Source of the DNA: Brassica napus
Taxonomy: Eukaryota > Streptophyta > Magnoliopsida > Brassicales > Brassicaceae
Length of the DNA: 64,000 nucleotides
Reading direction: 5' to 3'
NCBI RefSeq assembly: GCF_020379485.1
Contig: NC_063439.1
Coordinates: 14,515,683-14,579,682, forward strand
The translations under genes and the position numbers were made by a program. The notes under the pieces are model-generated. The model did not search any database, had not been told where the DNA came from, and saw only the letters and a program-made list of their open reading frames with translations. Shown here one piece after another: positions 45,950-57,106 of this stretch (positions within the stretch are counted from its first letter, which is position 1; the number at the start of each line of letters is the position of its first letter).

Positions 45950-48737
45950 CTATTGTGTGGAGAAACAGCTGCTTGTTGGAAAGCAAGCATCCACGTCATC
46001 TCTGCGCATTTTGGACCAAGATGCAATGAAACTTCTTGTGGCCTCATCATTTCTTGTCCATTTGTCATCCATCTTCTCAAGTACTTTGGAGATGTTCTGT
46101 AGCCTTTCTTGAATGTTGTCAATGCTGACCTGGTGCCAGCCTATGTTGTCATAGGCGTATGCTGAAAGTTCTGTCAGTTCCTTTTGCATTGACTCTACCG
46201 TCTTGTGTATCAGCTGCTCGCCGATTGGTGTAGACTCGGCGTCGATCGATGCGATTATGTGTTCGTTGGTCGATCTCGGCGAGTTGCCATCGATCGATTT
46301 CGCTAGCGTCCTGTCGATCGATGCTGATATCTGATGTTGAGCTGCGAGTTGCCTCTGAATGGCTTTGACTTCTTTCTGTAGCCATTCTGCGTGGTTGTCT
46401 AGTCCACTGATTTTGTTGTCGAATGGAAAGTAGATGTCATCGCAGCGTTTGTCAAGTCGTTCCTCCATGGTGTCTAGAGCAGTGTAGATCTTGGATGTGA
46501 TCTTGTCAACCTCTGCTGCTGTGTAAGGAAGTAACTCCACAGGTTTCTTGCCATCGATCCAAGGTCCTCGTAGCCTGTCGATCGATGCTGATTTTGCCTG
46601 CAAAAAACTTTGATTAGTAATGTTCTCAATATCCTTTTGGGCATGAAGTAATTGACTAGACAATTTGTTTAAATCTATCATGACTGGTGATATAAACGGT
46701 CATGCATATCCTCGTAAGTCCTCAGCCTCTCATTCATGGCTGAGACTTTGGCGTCGAGCGATGTGAAGGTACACATGTCGATCGATGTGGCTGGTTGTTG
46801 GTCCTTCTTGCGAATGGTGTCCAGATCTTGCTGTAGTAGCTCGATTTTAGTGCTTAGCCAGTCCACGTTGTTGTTGAGAGGGCAGTAAACGTCGTTTATC
46901 CTTGTGTCGATGTATGAGACTTCCCATTCATCCCTGTGTTGTGTTGAACATTGCGGTTCTGCAGGGATCTGAGCTGTAGGAAGACTGACGTCGATCGATG
47001 TTGCACGTGGTGCGTCGATCGATGCTGAGGTCGTAGCTTCCTTCTCAAGTTGCTGACGTAAACTCTCAATTTCTGTCCTCATTTCTGCCATACATCTGAA
47101 AAGCTCATTGTAGCCTCTATCCAAAGGCTGATGTGTATCATCTACCAATGTTTTGAGCTCCTCTCCCAGTTTCTCCTGAGCTCCACAAATACCAAACACC
47201 ATTTCATCGATTTCTTCTTTGGTGTAGAGTTCTGGTGCCAGTCTTGTGAGTGTGAAGGAAGTGGCATGTTCTGGAAGACAGATGTGGCTCTCTTCAAAAA
47301 GAGATGCTCTTTCCAGTATTTTCCTGATGTTGTCCTTTGTGACAGGTATCATCTCACCAGCTACGCCTCGTGCGTGTCCACGCTCATCTCTGTAGACTCC
47401 ATACTCGTCCCTTTGTTCCCAAGTGAACTTTCTGGCTCCGTACATGTCGAAAGCGCGGTTCCCACATTCATACCGTCTGTCGATCGACGTCGGTTCATCC
47501 TATCGATCGACGTTGGTGTTACCCTGTCGATCGATGTCTCCGTTGTACCGTCGATCGATGCTTGCCCTTTTGGTTGGCGTGATAGATCTGGGTTGATCTC
47601 TGTTGTGGCGACTCCTGCGTGGTTGTTAGGATCTGTTTGAATGACGTCTGGAGTGCCACGTTGCTGTGAGAATAGGTTGTCAGGTCCATTGGCTACTTGA
47701 AGGATGTCTGCTATGTCCTCTCTGGACACTTGTAAAATCCTTCCATCCATTGCACGTGCGTTGCCATCTGGGTCCCTGAAAATACCAAATTCATCAGGTG
47801 TTAGAAAACCGTAATCAATGTTTGCATAATCATTCAATTTAGAAATAGAAAGATTAGGGCTTAGAGTAGTATCGATCGATGTAGATACAGTTACATCGAT
47901 CGATGGCAGAGTAATTTCTGCAGAACTTTCGTTCTTGAGATGATTGCTCTTCATGGATTTTTCTGTTGATGTAGAAGGAAGAGTGTTCATCTTTTTTGCT
48001 TGTGTGTTTGCTCTGATGTGTGTAGGTGGTTTCGGAGGTGCAAAACGATTTATATAGGTATCTATAAACCTAGTTGGGGAGGGAATATTCTCCTGCTCCT
48101 GGATTTTCGCTGCGGCGCGAATATCGATCGATGTTCCTTTCGGGGTGTCGATCGATGTGAGCGGTTGTTTTGCTGGACGAGGGTGGGTATCGACCGATGT
48201 GGAGTGCACAGCGTCGAACGATGTTGGAAACGTGTTGGTGAACTTATGTGTTTCAAGTCTTTCATCCTGCAAAGACATTTCTATTGCACGTTCTTTCCAG
48301 TAATCCTCATCGTATTCCTCGGTATGTTCCTCATTAGGTGAAGTAATTACAGTGTCAACTGCAAAACTTTCATGGAAACCACTGTCTGCCCAACTGCCTA
48401 TGGAATAATCATCATGTCCTCTCTTGCTTGGAGGTTGGAAGGCAAAATGTTGGTAACAATGATTAGGTGAAGCGAAATGGTCAAGTGGGTGCATTACGTC
48501 GAGTGACGTGTTGTTGTGGTCATCGGTCACCATTGACACATTAGAATCGATCGATGGAAATGTTGGGGTGTCGATCGATTCCGAGTACTTTGTTTCGTAC
48601 TCCGATTCATACTCTTCTCCACAATGGCATGCGCCAATGAAGCCAAGTTCTTTCCCATAATCCACAGAATTAATGACCTTTCTCTTAGGTCGGATGGGGT
48701 CGTAGTGGATGTTTGGGTCTATGAGCGTTAGACACAA
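45950..48737 (-). pseudogene. SID-repeat protein of element C
   Basis: Three consecutive frames, 48737-47361, 47445-46678 and 46681-45950, cover the same protein as in B. Two single-base frameshifts separate them: one near 47500, where an ATCGATCGACG motif lost a base, and one near 46690. The first frame is longer than in B and joins the protease end (CHCGEEYESEYETKYSESID) to the SID region without a break. The two YRDxxGxAR modules are intact. The last frame ends in a helical tail with KVLEKMDDKWTRNDEATRSF. No RT, RNase H or integrase motifs are present. Confidence 0.78.
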
Positions 48738-49620
48738 TTTGTTTTGTTCATGTCACATACGGCTCCTACTGTAGCTAGGAAAGATCTTCCACGCAGAAGT
48801 GAAGAGTTCCAGTTAAGCTCGATGTCTAGGACATGAAAGTCTACAGGGACAAGGGCATTACCAATCTGTACCTCCAGATCTCTTATGATACCTCCTGATC
48901 GTTTCTCTGAAAGATCCACGAAGGTGAAGGATTCCGTTGAGGGTTCGATGGTCAAACCAAGCTGGTCTGCCATGATCCTAGGGAGGATACTAACTGATGC
49001 TCCTGTGTCACACATTGAATGGGGAAATTCAACACCCTTGACTACGCATGGTATTGCAAACTTCCCAGGATCACTCTTCTTCGTCAATGTGATCATGTGT
49101 TTCATCTTCTCTCTGACTTGATGAAACATTCTCCTAATGTCCTCCTCGGTTACCTTTGGTTCTCTGAAGAACATCCACAACCTGTATGTGAAGTAAGCTT
49201 CATCAAAAGGTTTTTCGATTGAGATTCTGAGGACTCGTTTAGTGAAACCATCCATCTCCTTATCGTTAGCTTCCCTCTTAAGGTTTTTAGGAATTTCTCC
49301 TTTCTTTTCCTTAACCTTCTCCCTTCAGATTCTTGTTCTCCTTGAACAGATTCTGGTGAACTATTTAAAGGGTTGGGTTTTGGTTCGGGTGGGTTTGCTA
49401 ATGGTTTAGGTGGTGGTCTGAGTGCGTTGATGTAATCATTATCGATTGAGGGTAACCGCACTCGGTATGTCAGAGGTGCCTGTCGATCGATGGGAGGTGT
49501 GTTGTGACGATCGACGTCGGACTCACTCTGTCGATCGATGGTTGGCTCAACCGATCGATCGATTTTATCATAGAAAGGGGAGGGTGGGTGGGTGAGGATG
49601 CTTAGCTGCGAATTCTTCAT
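48728..49620 (-). pseudogene. Aspartic protease region of element C
   Basis: Frame 49620-49150 holds the gag-protease linker with SID-like repeats and a basic RRLRKRKEK run. Frame 49255-48728 holds the protease with an intact MCDTGASVSILPR active site (DTG codons at 49001-49009). A one-base deletion near 48744 throws the end (MNKTNCV) out of frame with the SID protein. Of the three copies in the window, this is the only one whose catalytic triplet is intact. Confidence 0.85.
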
Positions 49621-51445
49621 GAGTTAGAATTCGAACCGCATTGTATTCAGTCGATTTGGCAGACGACGTCGATCGATGACTGGAGTAATCCGTCCATCGA
49701 TCTTCATCATGGTCTGTCGATCGATGCGAGTTCATCGACATCGGTCGACACCATTGGGATCCGCCGAGACTCATGGAGCTTTCGATTTTAAAATCTCCAT
49801 CCTCAAGTTTTTCATTTCTCACCACTTGCCAGAAATCATCATTTATGATGGCATTTACGTGGTGTTTTCCTTTGTCGGCTCCTGCCTCTCTAGCGAAAGC
49901 TTCTTGCCTCTTTATAGTCTCGCCCGTCTGAATTACTTGGGTTTCAAGTTTTCTCACCTGAGTCCCTAAGGTCTCGATTTTGGTGTTCAGATTGTTGTAG
50001 GCAGAGTCTATCTTACCGTTGAAATCCACGGTGATTTGTTGTTGTCCCAACAGTACTCGATCAAGCATCTCTTCGATCTTGCTTTCCTGAGTCTGGGGTG
50101 GTGGATTTTGGTAGTAAGAGTTCGAGTAGCTCTTGCTGTTGTTGAAGGGTTTTTGAAATTGTGAATTTTGGTTACTTCTTTGGCCATTTCCAAAGAAGTT
50201 TCTGTTTCCGCCCTGGTTTCCAAATTTCTGGAATCCGGTACCTCCGATGTAATTCACATTTTCTTCTCCTTCCGTATCTGCTACTTCTCCTTCAGCTGAA
50301 CAGACTTGCTTCCTAAGAAGCTCGTGCACCACATCTAACTTAGCTCTTACTTCGTCCATCTGTTCCTTCCCGATAGAGGCTACAGACTTCTTCCGTTCAG
50401 AGTCAGTGTTTTTGGTGCTGCTGCTGTTAGCAAGGTTTTCGATAAGTCTCACAGCTTCCAACGGATTCCGAGTAGTGAAGTTTCCTTCACTCGCCGTATC
50501 AAGGGCCATTTGATACTGTAAGGCGAGACCTCGGAAGAAAGTGCTTAGCAGCTGCACTTCGTTAAATCCGTGGTGTGGACAGTCTCGCTGGAAGAACCTA
50601 AATCTAATCCACGCATCTTTGAAGGACTCTCCAGCCTTCTGCGAGAATGTGGAAATTTTGTTCCGAAGTTCTTCAGCGCGCGCCTCATCGAAGAAGTTTC
50701 GTAAGAAAGCATTCTTGATGTCGCTCCAGGATGTTAAAGATCATGTGGGTTGCTGCCTAAGCCAGTGCATCGCTTCTCCATTCAGCGTGTATCTGAAGAG
50801 CTTGCACAGCAGGTAATCTTCGGGGACTCCTTCCATCCGAATAGCAGCGATTAGATCCTCGAACCGTTCCAAATGGTCCATAGGATGCTCGTGCGGTAAC
50901 CCAGAGTAGGGTATCTGCGACACGAGAGTGCAGTATTGAGGCTTCAGCTCAAAATTCTGCTTCTGGATCTCCGGAAGTCGAATAGCTGATCTGTTGGAAT
51001 AGTACTCATCTGGGCGATTGTAGTCGGCCAGTGGTTTCGATCGAGCGTCCTCATCTACAGGTTGAGCAGCTACTGTAGCATCAGCATCAGGGATTACAGT
51101 TCTCTGAGCATCTATTTTCTGACCTGTTGCATTACGCAGATGACCGGCCTGGTCATACAGGTTTCCGTTCTCGTCCTGAGTTAGAATAATAATGTTTACC
51201 ATTTATGACGACATGGTATCGATCGACGTACGCGGTATAGTATCGATCGTTGTCAAACGATTGGGATCGATCGACGATGATGGTCTGGTGTCGGTCGACG
51301 GTTGGTTGTGCGTATCGATCGACGACGAAGTGGTTGCGTCGAGCGATGTGGAACGTTGACCTCTACGGATGGTGCGTTCCAAATGAGCAGGATCGTCTGA
51401 GAACAGCAAGTCTTTCTCCTTTTTGCTTCTGGTACCGCTGGGCAT
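49568..51445 (-). pseudogene. gag of element C
   Basis: One phase runs from 51445 to 49568 with stops at 51203 and 50741, each a single-base change relative to B. The order is as in B: SID repeats, the YDQAGHLRNATGQ motif, gag core with AWIRFRFFQRDCPHH, NxGG tail, then NPPPQTQESKIEEMLDRVLL and a coiled-coil-like segment, ending [16 protein letters not shown] before a frameshift at the run of C and A bases near 49570. No zinc knuckle. Because C keeps open the parts broken in B and vice versa, the common ancestor evidently had one uninterrupted gag frame. Confidence 0.85.
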
Positions 51446-51534
51446 GCACCTGAAAAGACAAGAAAAAGATTATTAGAAAGGGGGTAAAGAAAAGAAAAAG
51501 AATTAATAAAACTAAATCTAATGGTGATCAAAGC

Positions 51535-51552
51535 TCCCTGGCAACGGCGTCA
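51535..51552 (-). other. Primer-binding site of C, tRNA-Asp
   Basis: TGACGCCGTTGCCAGGGA on the minus strand, tRNA-Asp type with two mismatches, 4 bp from LTR3. Confidence 0.85.
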
Positions 51553-51556
51553 AATT

Positions 51557-52864
51557 TGATACCACTCAAATTACTCTAAGGAGTGTTACTCTCATCAAAA
51601 GAGGTTCAGATGTAGTACTTAGGGATCAAATCCACAAGGAGCTAGGAAACAATTAAATCTAGTGTTTATTAATTATAAAGGTTGTAAATGTTTCAATGGA
51701 ATAGCAATAGTAACAAGCGAGTAAATATAAATGTAACTTGGTTGGAAATGATATTAGATTCAGGGCCACTATTCAGGTGTTGGAGATTATAATACCCATA
51801 GATGCCTAACTGTTGCATGCATGATATATTATAGCTCATTCGCTTAACTCAGTGATCAGCTGTCGCATGTACCACTGGTTAACAGACTAGATCTTGTGTC
51901 TCACCGGTTAGTATGCAGACACAAGAGAGTGTCGATCGATAGTCTATTAAGACGTCGACCGATACACCTTTGCCAACATCGATCGATTGTCAGTTGAGGA
52001 CATCGATCGACGGGTTCTAGCCAGGCCTTTGCGCGAGTATGAAATGCTCTACTAAGATTCTAAATTGGCGGTTAGCCCTCTCTAGCAATCCTAATATGAT
52101 AGATAGATGTCAGGATGGGATAACAAGGGTGCTTGAATATGCAATCCTATGATCAAGTTCTAGTTAGCTAGGCTAAAACAAGCAATGAATACAAATCTAT
52201 CATGAATATCACAACAAGGCAGATCTATAGTTTGCGGCTAATCCCACAAACCTATCTGAACCCTGGATCTAACAGTTGAACTACTCAGACATAGCAAAGC
52301 AATTCATATCAATAGATAAATAGAAACACATAGAATAGATGAAAAGAAATAGAACCAAGGAGTTTCAATCACAAGTGATCCTCTCCCAAATGAAACTTGT
52401 AACAAAACTAGGTCTAGCAAAAGCTCTGTTCTTCTGCCGTCAAAAACACTAGGCAGTATATATTCTACTAGGTTAAAAACTCGTCAGAGCATTTTGGTAA
52501 TTTGGCTTGGCCTTGGTTATTAAGTCTGCTGAATCCAAAATGTCGCGTCTGGTGTCTCGACATCGATCGACGTACTTGGGTACATCGATCGATATTAATC
52601 TTCATCTGTCGAGGCATTTCCTGATATGGATCGTCAGCACTGATGCGCATCGATCGATTATTCTTCCTCTCGTCGACCTCTAAGTGGTCAGCTCGGGTGA
52701 AATGTTCTTTAAGCTCCAAAATGCTCCAAAGTCATAGCTTACTCCGAAATGCACCTGAACCTGAAAACATACCTAGAAGAGTAGAAAACATAGATATATA
52801 TATATATATATAGTAAAACACTTATATACCATGGATAAAAATGGGTCAAATCCAAGTTATATCA
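51557..52864 (-). mobile_element. LTR3 (5' LTR of C, 1308 bp)
   Basis: TGATACCACTC to AGTTATATCA on the plus strand. It has the same six ATCGATCGA sites, one damaged to GATATGGATCG near 52624, and a longer TA run at 52794-52812. Confidence 0.9.
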
Positions 52865-53240
52865 CTTGGCCAGTAGAAGTGATCATAAACTGTCTTGTAT
52901 GTCTTCTTAACTCCAAAGTGTCCCATAAGACCTCCTCCATGAGATTCCCTGAGAAACAACACCCTCAAAGAACATTGGGGCACACACAAACGATTATCAA
53001 ATAATAAAAATCCAGAATTTTGAAAGTACTTTCCGAAAGCCACTTTGGAACACTTGGGGCACACACAAACGGGCTTCAGTTCGGTCAGTTCGAGCATCTG
53101 GTCGAGGATCTGGACAAAGCTCCAATCCGGACGTTCACGGGTCGAGCCGATAGACGGCCCGGTGGATATGTCTGATCTGATCGGTAGGATGAACCTCAGC
53201 TGGGACGTCTTGAACGTTCTGATCGGTCTGGTCCATGGAC
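52865..53240 (-). pseudogene. Gypsy integrase fragment
   Basis: On the minus strand the frame ending at the LTR3 border reads [20 protein letters not shown] followed by [20 protein letters not shown]. This is the start of the integrase zinc-binding region of a chromovirus-like gypsy element, including the H-x-H part but not the CC pair. It stops at LTR3, so LTR3 inserted into or recombined with this copy. The preceding part, with [16 protein letters not shown], is not recognised. Confidence 0.65.
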
Positions 53241-53463
53241 TGGGGCACATTACCAAGGATTAGAGAGCTAGAACTAGGGTTTATTAAAAGATCATTGTAA
53301 CCGCCCTTGTTCTTGTTTGCCAGATCAATAATACGTCTCTTCAAGCCTATCTCTTTATTATCCTCTCAAAATCCTCACGAAATACATACAAATACCCTTG
53401 GTTTGCTAGCTTCTCCATCGTTCCGTAATACTCACAAAGAGCCTACACTAAAATTCCCTAACA
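53241..53463 (+). mobile_element. LTR fragment of the F family, plus orientation
   Basis: Ends AAAATTCCCTAACA. It is the reverse complement of 24871-25080, through CTTCTCCATCGTTCCGTAAT and AAGCCTATCTCTTTATTATC. No primer site follows. Confidence 0.7.
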
Positions 53464-53580
53464 AATACCATAATCAACTGTGTAATCCTAGAGTCTATGT
53501 GGATTCGATCCCTAAGTACTACATCTGAACCTCTTATCTGAGAGAGTAATTCACTCCTTAGGGTAATTTGAGTGATATCA
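53464..53580 (+). mobile_element. Athila-like LTR end fragment
   Basis: GATTCGATCCCTAAGTACTA through GGGTAATTTGAGTGATATCA is the reverse complement of the starts of LTR1-3. It ends exactly with CA at the border to the integrase of element E, so an Athila-type LTR end lies inserted in E. Confidence 0.8.
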
Positions 53581-56500
53581 GGGTTGTACGATGTGACCAA
53601 AGAACTCCTTCGAGCTCATCTGCCCATCGTCCCTTTTTGGCTTCTAAACCGCTTTTTTAGCCCGTCAAGGACGGTTTTGTTAATGGTCTCTTCCTGGCCG
53701 TTACATTGTGGATACCTAGGAGTTGACTTGTTCAGCCGTATCTTCCACTTCTCCCAGAACGCTTCAAATCGGGTAGAGATGAACTGAGATCCGTTGTCTG
53801 TTACGATTTCGTAAGGGATCCCGTGCCTGGTGATAATGTTCTTCCATATGAAGTTCTCGACTTGTACGTCTTTGATACTTGCGTAGGATTCTGCTTCTAC
53901 CCATTTTGAAAAGAAATCCGTAAGGACCAAAAGGAAGTGTTTCTGTTTTGAATTGTGTAAAGGTCTGACGATATCCATGGACCATCGCATAAAGGGATAC
54001 AGAGATGAGATGGACGAGAGGACCTCCGCAGGTCGATGGATGGTGGGCGCGTGCCTTTGGCATTTTTCGCATTTTCGTGCGAATTTCTCGCAGTCTTTGA
54101 TCATAGTTGGCCAGTAATAAACGTGGCGTTTAATTTTGACTACGAGTGACCTTCCACCGGAGTGGTTTCCGCACGATCCGGATTGGACCTCTTCCATCAC
54201 TTTTCTCGCTTTCTCTCCCTCGGCACAGGTCATGAGTGGGCCGGAGAATCTCCATTTGTAGATTTCTCCCTCTACTGTTACATATCGTGTGGCTTGGGTT
54301 TTAATTTTGTGTGCCGCCCATTTCTCGGCGGGCAGCGTTCCGTTGACTATGTATGCTCGGATCAGCTCTAGCCATGGGCTGTCGCAACCGTATTTCGACT
54401 GATCCATGTTTCCTTTTGGTAGACCTTCGATTTCCTCTGCATCTTCGATTTGTCCCCTAATCAGATTGGCGATCACCGACGGTCCAATGCTCGGATGTTC
54501 AATGAATTCCACGGGGATTATCCGTTTTCGTCCTGGATTCAAGCTTGACGCGAGCGCGGCCAAGGCATCTGGCTGGGTGTTTTCCGAGCGAGGAATTCTG
54601 GTGAGGGCGAAGTGGTTGAAGTCTTGGGGCAGGTCCTGGACGAGTTTTAGATATGCTTCCATTCTTTCGTCCCTTGCCTCGTATTCTCCGCTGTAATGAT
54701 TTACGACTAACTGAGAATCGCAGTAAGCGTGTATGATGCAAATCTTCAGCCCATAGGCTAGTCGTAATCCTGCAATGAGTGCTTCATATTCAGCCTCGTT
54801 GTTTGATTCATGGAACTCTAACCGAAACGACTGCTCCAAGATTTCTCCGGTGGGCGACGTGAGCCGAATCCCAATTCTGGATCCTTGTTTGGACGATGAT
54901 CCATCAACGTGAAGGACCCAAGTTGAATCTGGTTCCGTGTTTGTCATATCCCCCGTGGGCAATTCTACTAAGAAATCCACCAGCAACTGAGATTTTGTGC
55001 AGGTTCTTGGGCGGTACTCGACATCGTACTCGCTCAGTTCGATTGTCCATGTCGCGAGCCGTCCTGACTGACTCGGACTGTGCAGAATCGTGCGCAGGGG
55101 AAAGGTGGTGAGGATCACTATGGTATGAGATTAAAAATATCGCATGAGCTTTCTCGCTGATGTTACAACAGCGAATGCTAGTTTTTCCATCAAGGGGTAC
55201 GGCGTCTCAGCGTCCAGCAAGGTTTTACTTATGTAAAAGATTAGTTTTTGTTCACCGCGTTCTTCTCTGATCAAAACGCCGCTTACTGCTGTTACGGAGA
55301 CCGCGATGTATAAGAATAACGGTTCTACCTCTATTGGTTTTACAAGAACAGGAGGAGTGGCCAGGTAATGCTTCAGCTGTTGGAAAGCATTTTCGCCCTC
55401 TTCCAACCATTCGAACTTCTTGTTCCCTTTCAACATGTCGTAGAAAGGCAGGCACTTATCCGTCGAACGTGAGATGAAACGGTTCAAAGCTGCAACCCTT
55501 CCGGTTAGCCTTTGGATTTCTCATTTTTTCTTTGGTGAGACCATTTCTATCGATGTGTTTATCTGTTTGGCGTTGGCCTCGATCCCGCGACACGGGACCA
55601 AATAACCGAGAAACTCTCCTGATGCGACTGCGAACCTACATTTTGCCGAGTTTAGTTTCATGTTATGTAGGTTCAGCCTTGCGAAGAACTCTTCCAAGTG
55701 GGATACATGGTCGTGTTTGTCAAGGGATTTTACGAGCATGTCATCGATGTATACTTCCATAGTCTTTCCAACCTGTTCGGACATTCGATTGACAAGTCGC
55801 TGGTAAGTAGCGCCCGCATTCTTGAGACTGAAAGACATTACCTTGTAGCAATACGTGCCGTGGTCGGTGATGAATGCGGTCTTCTCGCGATCGTCGGGAT
55901 TCATCATGATTTGATTGTACCCGGAAAGGGCGTCCATGAATGATAAAATTTTGTTCCATGCTGTTGCTTTGACTAGTCGGTCAATGTGCGGAAGTAGGAA
56001 GCAATCTTTTGGACAGGCCTTGTTGAGATCGATGAAGTCGACGCATACTCGCTATTTGTCGTTTCTTCTTTTTGACCACAACGGGATTGGCGAGCCAATC
56101 CGGCTATCTGACTTCTGTTATTGACCCTACTTTGAGGAGTTTCTTAACTTCCTCGTTTACCGCGGTAGCACGCTCCGGTCCTAGCTTCCGTCTTTTTTTT
56201 GTTTTACGGGTTTGTAGGTCGGGTCAATGTTGAGTTCGTGACATGTTATGCCGATGTTGATCCCTGGCATATCCTCCGCGGCCCAAGCGAACGTATTGAG
56301 GTTCTTTTTAAGACAAGCTATGAGCTATGTTCTCAATGTTTCGCAGAGGTTGGCTCCGATATCGACGCATCGTTATGGGCGTGATTCGTCGATACAGACC
56401 GAGATTACCGGTTCGCAAGTTGGTTCGTGCTTCCCTTCTAAAGCTTTGACCCTTTGTGACTGTCAGAAGACTTCCGAGTCTTGTTCTGGGGCGCCCTCGT

Positions 56501-57036
56501 CAAGAGTCAGCTTTCTTTTCTTCTTGTGGGAAGCTTCGATCGCAAAGTTCTTTCTTTTTAACTCAGCGGCAAAACATACTTGTGACATCCTGTGGTCTCC
56601 TTGAATTGGTTCGACTCCATGAGGGGTCGGAAATTTAAGGCATAGGTGGAATGTCGATGGGATTCAGCCATGGAGTTCCAACGATTACATTGTACGATGT
56701 TGGGCGATTGACATTCTGTGGTCTCCTTGAATTTATTTTTACGACGCTCCCAGCTTTAACCAAGAGGTTGATTGAGCCGAGGGTCATAGTAGCGTCTCCT
56801 GAGAGTCCGAAAATTGGACTGGGACCTTCCGTGACGGCGCACAGGCCGATTTCCATTCTCTCGAGGGTGCTTTTATAGATAATGTTGGCCGAGCATCCGG
56901 TGTCGACCAATACTTTTGCTACGTCGATGTCCTGGATGGTCAGTTCGATGACAAGGAGATCGTTGTGAGGTTTGACCTGGTCGGCCATTGCTCTGTCCTT
57001 GAAAGAGACGACATCGTGAGCTACTGGAGCGGACAT
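53581..57036 (-). pseudogene. pol of element E: protease-RT-RNase H-aRNH-integrase
   Basis: Protease (57036-56635) has LVDTGCSANIIY. The linker to 56160 carries KLGPERATAVNEEVKKLL, frameshifted. RT (56160-55520) has MDALSGYNQIMMNPDD and the catalytic YIDD at 55751-55740. The first RNase H is 55487-55131, broken from the next frame near 55125. The frame 55118-53616 (500 codons) holds the archaeal-type RNase H (VLHVDGSSSKQGSRIG, NNEAEYEALIAGL, YCDSQLVVN) and then integrase with the HHCC region (CEKCQRH), SMDIVRP, TDNGSQF and GQEETINKT. It ends just after the catalytic core at the junction to an Athila LTR fragment. It is interrupted at several places and inactive. Confidence 0.85.
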
Positions 57037-57074
57037 CTTGTATCTTTAATCGTTTGCGATTTTGAGTTATAGAA

Positions 57075-57103
57075 TTCGACCCCCCCCCCTCCTTCTAGCG
57101 CCA
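57075..57103 (-). other. Primer-binding site of E, tRNA-Asn
   Basis: Plus strand TTCGACC, a C run, then CCTTCTAGCGCCA. This matches the 3' end of plant tRNA-Asn apart from slippage in the C run. It lies 3 bp from the LTR. Confidence 0.8.
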
Positions 57104-57106
57104 AAC

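Larger units (their letters stand above)
34967..52864 (-). mobile_element. Tandem Athila-like array: LTR1-B-LTR2-C-LTR3
   Basis: Three LTRs (34967-36258, 43230-44535, 51557-52864) alternate with two internal regions (B 36259-43229; C 44536-51556) of almost equal length and the same content, all on the minus strand. The middle LTR serves as 5' LTR of B and 3' LTR of C. The outer flanks, TTATC on the left and CTTGG on the right, are not target duplications of each other. This layout is typical of recombination between LTRs. Confidence 0.92.

Noticed and set aside
34962..52869. Target duplication around the B-C array
   Set aside because: TTATC on the left and CTTGG on the right do not match, nor do shifted windows; reported instead as evidence for recombination.
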